Source: UBA5905 sp964609975 (lineage in GTDB: Bacteria; Bacillota; Clostridia; Oscillospirales; Acutalibacteraceae). Taken from it: a stretch of 64,000 bases of DNA. The notes under the pieces are model-generated. The model was not told the origin of the DNA, made no database searches, and was given only the letters and a program-made list of their open reading frames with translations. How positions within the stretch are numbered: the stretch's first letter is position 1; the number at the start of each line of letters is the position of its first letter. A program made the translations under genes and the position numbers. This document shows positions 23,339-31,391 of this stretch, piece by piece. The stretch covers positions 62,001 through 126,000 of the forward strand of contig CAZSTR010000001.1 of NCBI GenBank assembly GCA_964609975.1, given 5' to 3'.

Positions 23339-24269
23339 TGGATCCCATCTCCTTTTCAAAATACTCTGTTGCAAAACGGCCAAAGGCGGTGTCTTGCTCC
23401 GCGGTGCCGCCGCTGACACCGAAGCCACCGATCACCTGTCCACTTTTTTTCAGCGGCACACCGCCGCCGAAAATTACAATACGGCCGCCGTTGGTCTGCT
23501 GAATTCCATAGAGCGAGCCGCCCGGCTGAGCAAGCCGCCCCAGCTCCTCCGTGGACATTTTCAGCGCCGCAGCGGTATACGCCTTGTTCAGCGCAATGTC
23601 CACGCTGGCGATGAACGCCTTTTCCTCCCGCAACAGCGCCAGCGGGTTTCCGCCGGCATCACAAACCGCCGTGACCACCGGCACTCCTTCGGCGCAGGCG
23701 AAGCGCCGCACCGCCTGGCAAAGCTCCAGCGCCCGGTCGCAGAGAGATTCGCTCTCCTCTGCGAAATTCGCCGCAGCGGACAGCCCCTCCCGATCGCTTA
23801 GCCGCGCCAGCGCATACAGCAAATCGGACAGCCGATTCAGCCAGGCGAGCACCGACCGGGAAATCCCTCCGGTCTGGGAAGCCCCTACGGCGCACCGTTC
23901 CGCCCGGCGGGCCACGGTGCGGGCGGTGTCCAGCGCCGCTCCGCCGATGGTTTTCCCCGGCAGAACGAAGCCGGTGAAGCCCGCATTTTCTTCCATCGCG
24001 GCGTCGATGGCCTTTTCCAGCCGCGCCACCTGGGCGGCATCCGCAAAGGACATTCCGCCCGCCAGCTCGCCGCTGAGGGCAATCAAATCCTTCTGAAGCT
24101 GCTCCAGCACCGGGCGCAAAGCGGGCGTCTGTAGCTTCGCAGTGCCGATGGCACAGCTCAGCTCATCCAGCGTCCCCAGCAGAGCAAAAACCGGGCTGCT
24201 TTTCGGAATATTCTGTCTTGTCAAGGTGCTGGCAAGGCCGGTGTCCCCAGCTTTTGTATACAGCTTCAA
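23328..24269 (-). CDS. pduO: PduO-like ATP:cob(I)alamin adenosyltransferase fused to GlcG/HbpS domain
   Basis: This 313-residue protein has two parts. Residues 1-~165 are a PduO-type adenosyltransferase: TKAGDTGLAS near the start, GTLDELSCAIG, LPGKTIGGAALDTARTVARRAER and LNRLSDLLYALAR. These are the ATP- and corrinoid-binding motifs, so the domain looks intact. Residues ~175-313 are a GlcG/HbpS (DUF336) domain with the glycine-rich GGRIVIFGGGVPL. This matches full-length PduO. I chose TTG 24269 (8 bases after AAGGAG) over TTG 24296. Its presence beside a B12-independent dehydratase is unexpected (see findings). Confidence 0.88.
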   Translation of the reverse strand: MKLYTKAGDTGLASTLTRQNIPKSSPVFALLGTLDELSCAIGTAKLQTPALRPVLEQLQKDLIALSGELAGGMSFADAAQVARLEKAIDAAMEENAGFTGFVLPGKTIGGAALDTARTVARRAERCAVGASQTGGISRSVLAWLNRLSDLLYALARLSDREGLSAAANFAEESESLCDRALELCQAVRRFACAEGVPVVTAVCDAGGNPLALLREEKAFIASVDIALNKAYTAAALKMSTEELGRLAQPGGSLYGIQQTNGGRIVIFGGGVPLKKSGQVIGGFGVSGGTAEQDTAFGRFATEYFEKEMGSIGS

Positions 24270-24292
24270 CTGGCCAACTCCTTTTTGGTTTC

Positions 24293-25081
24293 TCAACCGC
24301 CGATTTGTCCCCGCAGACCGGTCTGCTGCACCACATGCAACAGCGTCTGCATCTGCTCATTCTCCGGCGGACGAATGGCAGGAAGGGTGTATTCCCGACC
24401 GAGCCAGCGGTATTTATCCTGACCCAGCCGATGATAGGGCAACAAATGCATTTCCTCCACCCCCGGCAGAGAAGCGGCAAAGCGGGCGATGTCCCCGATT
24501 TCCCCCTGAGTGTCGTTGAACCCCGGAATCGTGGGCACACGAATAATCAGCCGCCGGGCGTTTTGGGCGATACGCCGAGCATTTTCCAGACAGAGAGCGT
24601 TGCTCTGCCCTGTGAAGGCTCTGTGCTTGTCAGCGTTCATGTGCTTAATATCCATCAAACACACATCCAAATGGGGCAAAGCGCGGGCAATCACCTCGTC
24701 ATAGGAGGCGAAGGCGGTGGTTTCGATGGCGGTATGCAGCCCCTCCTCCTTCGCCGCCGCTAACAGCGCCACAGCGAATTCGGGCTGGCTGAGACATTCT
24801 CCGCCAGACAAGGTCATCCCACCGCCGGAATTTCGATAAAAATCCCGGTCTCGCGTGACAAACTCCAGCACCTGCGCCACCGTCATATCCTGTCCCACGG
24901 TCTTCGGCGCGCCGTTGACCGACATGGTCTCCACAGCATATTCCTGCATTTCCGGGTTACAGCACCAGCGACAGCGAAAATGACAACCCTTCAAAAACAC
25001 AACCGTTCGGATACCCGGCCCATCATGAATGGAATAGCGTTGCAGGTCGGCCACGCGGCCGCGGACGGTCAAAAGCTCCAT
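24293..25081 (-). CDS. Glycyl radical enzyme activase (radical SAM)
   Basis: This 262-residue radical SAM enzyme installs the glycyl radical on the diol dehydratase. The cluster motif is C33-x3-C37-x2-C40 in GCHFRCRWCCNPE, with YSIHDGPGIRT before it and the SAM-binding MTLSGGE after it. Activases for glycerol/propanediol dehydratases usually carry a cysteine-rich ferredoxin-like insert after the first motif. Here the chain runs straight from CNPEMQEYAVE to MTVAQVLEFV, more like PFL activase. The ATG at 25081 has GAGGAGG overlapping the dehydratase stop codon. Confidence 0.92.
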   Translation of the reverse strand: MELLTVRGRVADLQRYSIHDGPGIRTVVFLKGCHFRCRWCCNPEMQEYAVETMSVNGAPKTVGQDMTVAQVLEFVTRDRDFYRNSGGGMTLSGGECLSQPEFAVALLAAAKEEGLHTAIETTAFASYDEVIARALPHLDVCLMDIKHMNADKHRAFTGQSNALCLENARRIAQNARRLIIRVPTIPGFNDTQGEIGDIARFAASLPGVEEMHLLPYHRLGQDKYRWLGREYTLPAIRPPENEQMQTLLHVVQQTGLRGQIGG

Positions 25082-25092
25082 ATCCGTCCTCC

Positions 25093-27624
25093 TCAAAAGC
25101 CTGCCTGCTCCGTGCGGCGAATGATGTCGTCCTGCAGAGAGCGCGACAGAGTAGTGAACAGGGCGCTATAGCCCGCAACCCGCACCACAAGAGAACGGTA
25201 ATTTTCCGGATGCGCCTGGGCATCCAGCAAAGTTTCCCGACTCACCACATTGAACTGCATGTGGCTTCCCTTTCGGTCGAAATAGGTGCGCACCAACGCG
25301 GCGAAGCTTTCCAGCCCCGACCGCCCGGCCAGCGCCGACGGATGAAATTTCATATTATACAACGTTCCGTTGGACGCAATGAAATGATCCAGCCGCGCCA
25401 CCGAGGCGGCTGCCGCCGTCGGGCCATGGGTGTCCTTCCCTGCCGAGGGAGAAACGCCATCCGCCACCGGCGTATGCGCCAGGCGACCGTCCGGCGTGGC
25501 GCCGGTTTGCGCGCCAAGGGGAACATTCGCCGACACGGGATACAGCCCCGCCTGATAGCTTCCGCCGCGGGGGTTTTTATGCTTTTCTACCGACTTCGTA
25601 TAGGTATAGGCGGCTTGACGCGCCACCGCGTCCACCTCCGGCTCGTCGTTTCCGTATTTCGGAAGAGCCTCAATTTGCGCCAGCAGACGCTGATACCGTT
25701 CCTGGCTTTGTGCCGAGGCGGTGTTGGCCTGCACCATCGTCGCCACCTGGGCCACATCCTGCTCCGTCACCTGCTGGCCGCTGTTCGCCAGCGTCCGCAC
25801 GATTTCGGCGGTGATTTTCTCCACATCCTCGGCCGCCACACAGCCGACACCGAAGTTATGGTCCATCGCCTCGCGAAAATCCGCCAGCGTGGCCTCATGA
25901 CGCTCGAAAACCAACTCCCGAATCGCATACAGCGCGTCCGCCACATTGGCGACGCCGAAGCCCTGCGGGCCGGTGAAATTATAATGGGCGCCGCCCTGCT
26001 GGAGCGGCAAGCCCCGCGCGATACAATCGTCCACCAGCGCCGATTCAAAGGGCAAGGGACAAAGCTCCGCATGAGCCGCGTCGATAGAGTTATCCGCATT
26101 CACCAACAGGCTCACCAGATAATCCATCTGCTTCTGATAGGCAGCCACCACCTCGTCATAGGAGGTCATCTGCGCCACATCGCCGCTGGCGATGCCAACC
26201 ATCTCGCCCTTGTCCATGCCGTTGTGGAATACAAGCTCCATCACCCGGCACATATTGAAGAACGCCGCGTCATGCCAGCCCTCGGTTTTTCCGGGGCATT
26301 GCGGCTCTACGCACCCGATGATGCAATAGTTCCGGGCATCCTCCAGCGTCAGCCCACGGCTGAGCAAGGAAGGAATAATCACCTCGTCGTTGTAATAGGC
26401 CGGCAAGCCGACGCCGGTACGGGTCAGCTCCGCCGCCTTAATACGCAGGTCATGGGGCGATCCGTTCCACAAGCGCACCGACAGGCTGGGAGCCGGCAGC
26501 TGCACATGCATCGAAGCCTGCAAACACATGAAGGACAGGTCGTTGGTCACATCCAGCCCCTCTTCGTTTTGGCCGCCGACAATTAAATTCTGGAACAGAC
26601 TGTAGCCGGCGAAGCCATCCGCCGACGCGGCGTCTCGCACCTTGTTCAAATCGTTGAGCTTCACCCAGATACAATCCAACAGCTCCTGTGCAAATTCCGG
26701 CGAAAGCTTTCCGGCTTTCAAATCCGCCGCATAGTAGGGATACATATACTGGTCGAAGCGTCCCGGCGAAATCGAGTGGCCGCTGGACTCCACCTGCAAC
26801 AGCATCTGAATGAACCAGAAGGACTGACAGGCCTCCCAAAAGCTCTCCGCGCCATATTCCGGTACCCGGCGGCAGTTTTCGGCGATCTGCTCCAACTCGC
26901 GCCGCCGCCGCTCATCCGAACAGGCCTTCGCCTGCTCTACGGCCAGCTGCGCATAGCGCCGCGCATACGCAATCACGCCATCGCAGGAACGAATGACCCC
27001 TTCAAGGAAGGTGTGACGGCGGGCATAGTCGCCGTCGCTCACCTGCAACACGGCCAGTTCCTCCTCCGCTTGACGGCGAATTCCTCGCATACCCAGGCGC
27101 AATACCTTGTCGTATTGCACGCATACATGGCCGACACCATTATAGAAATAGTTTCCGGGCGTGAATATGTTGTGACGCATGGCACGCAAGGTCTCCGGCG
27201 CCATATAAGCGGTCGCCAGCTCGCTGGTTGTTTTCCCCTTCCAATAGCCGAAAACGGCTCGTAAACGCGCCTTTGTGTCCTCGGTAATGGCGAAGGGGTC
27301 AGCCTTTCTTGTGGAAACCGTGTCCAGCTCCTCCGCCAACCATTCAAAGGAAAATTCCGGGAAGGTCTGACAGCCACGGGGCGCGCGGGAGGCGCTTCCC
27401 ACCACAAGCTCATCTGGACGGATGGTGATGGGGATGTTTTCAAGAATATGGCAGAAAGCCTTAGAGCGGCGCGCCGTCATCGGTTCGCCCTCGGTGGCGC
27501 GATAGGACTCCGTCAACAGCTCTGCCCGATCCGCTTCGATCTGCGGCGGCTCTGCGAACAAGTGCTCAATCAGCCGACCGATACGCTCGGTCCTTTCGGC
27601 GTTATAGATTGTATACTGAGCCAT
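25093..27624 (-). CDS. Glycyl radical 1,2-propanediol/glycerol dehydratase
   Basis: This 843-residue B12-independent dehydratase converts 1,2-propanediol to propionaldehyde. The thiyl cysteine and general base are Cys438 and Glu440 in IIGCVEPQ. The glycyl radical is Gly818 in VVRVAGYSA. His166 (GVGHV), His283 (SGHS) and Asp452 (GWHD) align in spacing with His164, His281 and Asp447 of Clostridium butyricum glycerol dehydratase (Cys433/Glu435). That separates it from PFL and favours diol dehydration over choline cleavage. It has no obvious targeting helix. The ATG has AAAGGAG upstream, and the activase follows directly. Confidence 0.92.
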   Translation of the reverse strand: MAQYTIYNAERTERIGRLIEHLFAEPPQIEADRAELLTESYRATEGEPMTARRSKAFCHILENIPITIRPDELVVGSASRAPRGCQTFPEFSFEWLAEELDTVSTRKADPFAITEDTKARLRAVFGYWKGKTTSELATAYMAPETLRAMRHNIFTPGNYFYNGVGHVCVQYDKVLRLGMRGIRRQAEEELAVLQVSDGDYARRHTFLEGVIRSCDGVIAYARRYAQLAVEQAKACSDERRRRELEQIAENCRRVPEYGAESFWEACQSFWFIQMLLQVESSGHSISPGRFDQYMYPYYAADLKAGKLSPEFAQELLDCIWVKLNDLNKVRDAASADGFAGYSLFQNLIVGGQNEEGLDVTNDLSFMCLQASMHVQLPAPSLSVRLWNGSPHDLRIKAAELTRTGVGLPAYYNDEVIIPSLLSRGLTLEDARNYCIIGCVEPQCPGKTEGWHDAAFFNMCRVMELVFHNGMDKGEMVGIASGDVAQMTSYDEVVAAYQKQMDYLVSLLVNADNSIDAAHAELCPLPFESALVDDCIARGLPLQQGGAHYNFTGPQGFGVANVADALYAIRELVFERHEATLADFREAMDHNFGVGCVAAEDVEKITAEIVRTLANSGQQVTEQDVAQVATMVQANTASAQSQERYQRLLAQIEALPKYGNDEPEVDAVARQAAYTYTKSVEKHKNPRGGSYQAGLYPVSANVPLGAQTGATPDGRLAHTPVADGVSPSAGKDTHGPTAAAASVARLDHFIASNGTLYNMKFHPSALAGRSGLESFAALVRTYFDRKGSHMQFNVVSRETLLDAQAHPENYRSLVVRVAGYSALFTTLSRSLQDDIIRRTEQAGF

Positions 27625-27670
27625 CCACGCCTCTCCTTTCTCTCAAATTCAGAAGATCAGAAAACACAGC

Positions 27671-28474
27671 TTATTTATTCAGCTCCGCCAGCACCTTGCG
27701 GGTGATTTCTGCCACCAGGTCATTGGAGGGCGCCGCAGAATGGCAGGACTCGCTGTGGAGGGCGTTGCTCTTGCAACGGCAGTTCTCGGTGCCCAGGTTC
27801 TTACACTTCTTGCAGCCGGGATGACGGCCGGGAATCTGCATTTTCTTGCGCAGCTCCATCAGCTTTTCCAACTGGTCGCAGGGGATTTCCTCCACACCGC
27901 CCAGCTCACGGGCATATTTGCAGATTTTCGCGTTGAATTCCACTTCCTCCATGGTGAAAAAGGCCTTCGTCAGCGTGCAACCGACCGTCAAAGCACCGTG
28001 GTTCTTCAGCAAGAAGGCGTCGTGGTCCTGAATATAGGGAGCCAGAGAATCCGGGATTTCCATGGTGGAGGGGGTGCCGTATTCGCAGGTGGGCACACTA
28101 CCGATGGTTAGAACGGCTTCCGGCAGGATGTACTGATCCAGCGGCACGCCGGCCACAGTGAAGGCGGTTGCCACAGGCGGGTGGGCGTGCACTACCGCGT
28201 TCACATCCGGGCGATCCCGGTATACACGCAGGTGCATTTTGATTTCAGAAGAGGGGTTCAGCTTTCCGTCCAGCTTGTTTCCCTGGCCGTCGATACGGAT
28301 GATCATGTCAGGGGTCAAAGCGCCCTTCGACACGCCGGTGGGGGTGCAATAAAACTCGTTGTCGTTCACCTTGACCGAGATGTTTCCGTCGTTGGCGGCG
28401 ACGAAGCCCTTCGCATAGATTTTGTGGCCGACCTCGCAGATTTCTTTTTTAATTTCATAAGCGGACTGTTGCAT
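27671..28474 (-). CDS. fucA: Class II aldolase (fuculose/rhamnulose-1-phosphate type) with Cys-rich linker and C-terminal targeting helix
   Basis: This 267-residue enzyme cleaves the ketose-1-phosphate to DHAP and lactaldehyde. Glu77, His96, His98 and His159 match the E. coli FucA set (Glu73, His92, His94, His155) with a constant offset of four. After the ~212-residue catalytic domain comes a cysteine-rich stretch (Cys221, 224, 232, 234, 244). The end, LVAEITRKVLAELNK, resembles encapsulation helices. This layout is known from GRM5/PVM-type compartments that process fucose or rhamnose. AAGGAG lies 9 bases before the ATG. The fucA symbol is by homology; with the rhamnulokinase here, rhamnulose-1-phosphate may be the substrate. 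Confidence 0.9.
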   Translation of the reverse strand: MQQSAYEIKKEICEVGHKIYAKGFVAANDGNISVKVNDNEFYCTPTGVSKGALTPDMIIRIDGQGNKLDGKLNPSSEIKMHLRVYRDRPDVNAVVHAHPPVATAFTVAGVPLDQYILPEAVLTIGSVPTCEYGTPSTMEIPDSLAPYIQDHDAFLLKNHGALTVGCTLTKAFFTMEEVEFNAKICKYARELGGVEEIPCDQLEKLMELRKKMQIPGRHPGCKKCKNLGTENCRCKSNALHSESCHSAAPSNDLVAEITRKVLAELNK

Positions 28475-28533
28475 GATTCATATCTCCTTTTTTATAATAG
28501 TCAATTTATATATCAAAGCCAGTTTCCCGGTCT

Positions 28534-29727
28534 TCAAACCAAAGCCGCTGTATCCAGCGCAATCATATATTCCTCGTCCGTTGGAATCACCCAGGTGCGC
28601 ACCCGCGCGCCCTCGGCGGACAAATCCGCTTCCTCCCCGCGGAGGACGGTTGCGTTTTTTTCCTCATCCAACCGAATGCCAAGGTATTCCATGTTACGGC
28701 ACACCGCGCAACGCAAATCCCGATCGTTTTCGCCGATTCCGGCGGTGAACACCAGCGCATCCAGTCCATTCATCTCCGCAATATAGGCGCCGATGTATTT
28801 TTTAATTCCGTGGTATTGGATGTTCAGCGCCAGCTGCGCCCGCAGGTCTCCCTCGGCGGCGGCGTCGCACACGACACGGGAATCGCTGGATTTTCCGTAA
28901 ACCCCCAGAAAGCCGGATTTTTTGTTGAGCATTTGCTCCACTTCGACGGCGCTCATGCCCTCGCTCATCAAATAAGTCAAAATCGTGGGGTCAACGGAGC
29001 CGGAGCGGGTTCCCATGAGAATTCCCTCCTGAGGCGTGAAGCCCATGGAGGTGTCGATCACCCGACCGCCGTCGATAGCGGTGATGGAGGAACCGTTTCC
29101 AAGATGACAGGTGATGACCTTCAGCGTGGAAATATCTCGGTTCATCCGCTGAGCCACCCGCTGGGCCACATAGCGATGAGAGGTGCCATGAAAGCCATAG
29201 CGGCGGATGCTTTTTTTCTCATACAGCTCATAAGGGAGCGGATAAACATAAGCATAATCCGGCATGGTGGAATGGAAGGAAGTGTCGAACACACCCACCA
29301 TCGGCACCGTCGGCATCAGCCGCCGACAGCCTTCGATGCCAGCGATGGCCGGTGGGCCATGCAAAGGATTCAGCTTCACAATCGAATAGAGATACCGAAT
29401 CACCTCGTCGTCGATGCGGCAGGACTGGCGCAGCTTTTCGCCGCCATGGGCGATGCGGTGTCCCACCGCTCCGATTTCGTCCACGGAGGAAATCACGCCA
29501 AGCTCGGGGTCGGTGAGCAGCTTCAACACGATGGACAGCGCCGTTTCATGCTCCGGCAAATCCACCGCCAGCTCATAATCCTCCCGGCCGGGACGCTTGT
29601 GCTTCACGCAACCGCCCTCAATACCGATGCACTCGCAAAGCCCCTTTGCCAGCACCTTGCCCTCCGGCATTTCGAAAAGCTGATATTTCAGCGAGGAGCT
29701 TCCGGCGTTAATTACCAAAATTTTCAT
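28534..29727 (-). CDS. ackA: Acetate/propionate kinase
   Basis: This 397-residue ASKHA-family kinase starts KILVINAGSSSLKYQLFE. It has VGHRIAHGGE, VFDTSFHSTMP, YGFHGTSHRYV and the phosphate-binding ITCHLGNGSS. It would convert propionyl-phosphate from PduL to propionate with ATP gain, taking the place of PduW. Its ATG overlaps the rhaB stop (ATGA), so it is co-transcribed with the microcompartment genes. A general role in acetate formation is also possible. Confidence 0.93.
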   Translation of the reverse strand: MKILVINAGSSSLKYQLFEMPEGKVLAKGLCECIGIEGGCVKHKRPGREDYELAVDLPEHETALSIVLKLLTDPELGVISSVDEIGAVGHRIAHGGEKLRQSCRIDDEVIRYLYSIVKLNPLHGPPAIAGIEGCRRLMPTVPMVGVFDTSFHSTMPDYAYVYPLPYELYEKKSIRRYGFHGTSHRYVAQRVAQRMNRDISTLKVITCHLGNGSSITAIDGGRVIDTSMGFTPQEGILMGTRSGSVDPTILTYLMSEGMSAVEVEQMLNKKSGFLGVYGKSSDSRVVCDAAAEGDLRAQLALNIQYHGIKKYIGAYIAEMNGLDALVFTAGIGENDRDLRCAVCRNMEYLGIRLDEEKNATVLRGEEADLSAEGARVRTWVIPTDEEYMIALDTAALV

Positions 29728-31202
29728 TGTGCTCCCCCTTTCATCACCGCTTCAAAACGGACATAGGCCTCGTCATAGGCGGCGGTATCGCCCGGCTCAT
29801 AGAACTTTGGCTCCTCCGAAGCCGCAATCACCTGCCGTGCCCGCTGCAAATCGAGAATTTCCCCAAGAGCGATGAGCTGAACCGCCACATTTCCGGCGGC
29901 CGTGGCCTCGATCGGCCCAGCGATAACCCGCACCGCACAGGCATCCGCCGCCATCTGGCAAAGAAGGCGATCCTTCGTGCCGCCGCCAATCATGTGAATG
30001 GTGGAATATTCCAGCCTGGTGACCTCCCGGATGGCCCGGAAAGTATAGCGATATTTCATCGCCAGGCTTTCGTAGATACAGCGCATAATTTCGCCGCGGC
30101 TCTGGGGCACATATTGGCCGGTGCGACGGCAGAACTCCTGCACCCGCTTCGGCAGATTTCCGGGAAGGACGAAGGAATCGTCGTCCGGGTCAATGAAGCA
30201 TCGGAAGGGAGCGCAGGCCAGCGCCTCCTGCTCCAACTGGGCAAAGGTCACATTCTCCCCTTCGCGAATCCACTGACGGCGAGACTCCTGAATGAGCCAA
30301 AGCCCCATGATGTTCTTGAGAAAACGGGTGGTGCGGCCGAAGCCGCCCTCGTTGGTGAGGTTGAATTTCAGCGTCGTATCGTTAATGACCGGGGCGGCCA
30401 GCTCCGTCCCAAAAAGCGACCAGGTGCCGCAGCTGATGAAAATGAAATCCTTTTCGGTGGAGGGCACCGCCACCACCGCGGAGCCGGTGTCGTGGGTCGC
30501 CACGGCGATAACCGGCACCTTCGGCGCACCCAGTTCCTCGCAAATCTCATCCGACAAAAGGCCATAGGTGTCGCCCGCATCGATGATCGGCGGAAACAGC
30601 CGCCGGGGAATTTCCAGCCACTCCAGCAAATCGAAGGCCCAATCACCGGTTTTCGGGTCCAGGCACTGGGTGGTGGACACCTCACTGTATTCCGCCCGCA
30701 TCACGCCTGTGAGGAAATAGGCGAACAAATCCGGCATCAAAAGCAGCTTGTCGGCCTGGGCCAGCTTCTCCGGCTCGTTCTGTTGCAGATACGCCAGCTG
30801 GAAAATCGTGTTGAAGGCCGCAAACTGAATTCCCGTGCGCTGATACAGTTCCTCCTTAGGGATCGTCTCGAAGACCTTTTCCATCATGCCGACGGTGCGA
30901 GTGTCTCGATAATGCACCGGGTTCCCCAGCAAATGCCCCTTTCGGTCAATGAGGCCAAAATCCACGCCCCAAGTATCGATGCCGATGGCGTCGAAGCCGC
31001 CGGCGTGCACCGCTTTCGAAATTCCCTGCTTGATTTCATGAAACAGGCGTAGCACATCCCAGCTGAAGACACCGCGCACATTCACGGGGTCGTTGGAAAA
31101 CCGATGGATTTCCTCCATGTGGATCCGTTCGCCGTCGAAGGTGGCGAGAATCGCCCGGCCGCTGGAAGCGCCGAAGTCGAAGGCCAAAACCCGCTTGCTC
31201 AT
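29724..31202 (-). CDS. rhaB: Rhamnulokinase
   Basis: This 492-residue FGGY-family kinase has the RhaB start LAFDFGASSGRAI, IDTWGVDFGLID, HYRDTRT and THDTGSAV, and the ATP-site ISCGTWSLFG. It phosphorylates L-rhamnulose to rhamnulose-1-phosphate in the cytoplasm. It is the first gene of the operon, with AGGAGAG before the ATG at 31202 and a promoter ~80 bases upstream. It points to rhamnose as the input sugar. No rhamnose isomerase or sugar transporter is in the window. Confidence 0.92.
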   Translation of the reverse strand: MSKRVLAFDFGASSGRAILATFDGERIHMEEIHRFSNDPVNVRGVFSWDVLRLFHEIKQGISKAVHAGGFDAIGIDTWGVDFGLIDRKGHLLGNPVHYRDTRTVGMMEKVFETIPKEELYQRTGIQFAAFNTIFQLAYLQQNEPEKLAQADKLLLMPDLFAYFLTGVMRAEYSEVSTTQCLDPKTGDWAFDLLEWLEIPRRLFPPIIDAGDTYGLLSDEICEELGAPKVPVIAVATHDTGSAVVAVPSTEKDFIFISCGTWSLFGTELAAPVINDTTLKFNLTNEGGFGRTTRFLKNIMGLWLIQESRRQWIREGENVTFAQLEQEALACAPFRCFIDPDDDSFVLPGNLPKRVQEFCRRTGQYVPQSRGEIMRCIYESLAMKYRYTFRAIREVTRLEYSTIHMIGGGTKDRLLCQMAADACAVRVIAGPIEATAAGNVAVQLIALGEILDLQRARQVIAASEEPKFYEPGDTAAYDEAYVRFEAVMKGGAQ

Positions 31203-31277
31203 TTGATCCTCTCCTGTTCTGTTTGTCCTCAATCCGGGCGAAAAGCCAAAGGCTCCCCCACCCTTCATTACAAGGGC

Positions 31278-31306
31278 ATTATACACCCCTTTTCCTGTTC
31301 CGTCCA
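31278..31306 (-). promoter_or_regulatory. Promoter of the microcompartment operon
   Basis: On the minus strand TGGACG (31301-31306) and a consensus TATAAT (31278-31283) are 17 bp apart, upstream of rhaB. The weak -35 box suggests a need for activation. Confidence 0.6.
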
Positions 31307-31336
31307 GTAATGGCGGAAATTTCGATAAATTTACGG

Positions 31337-31376
31337 TTGATTTTTGTCATATAATCGTATATAATCAGAAATAATC
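31337..31376 (+). promoter_or_regulatory. deoR-family gene promoter with three helically phased ATAATC repeats
   Basis: TTGATT (31337-31342) and TATAAT (31360-31365) are 17 bp apart. ATAATC occurs at 31351, 31361 and 31371, exactly 10 bp apart, covering the spacer, the -10 box and the start region. This is a likely operator for the DeoR-type protein encoded next, repressing itself and possibly the divergent operon. Confidence 0.6.
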
Positions 31377-31391
31377 AAAGGAGAGATGAAA

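Noticed and set aside
25093..27624. Choline trimethylamine-lyase (CutC) as identity of the glycyl radical enzyme
   Set aside because: His166, His283 and Asp452 follow glycerol/propanediol dehydratase spacing. The operon carries rhamnulokinase and aldolase rather than choline genes, and the length is ordinary for diol dehydratases.
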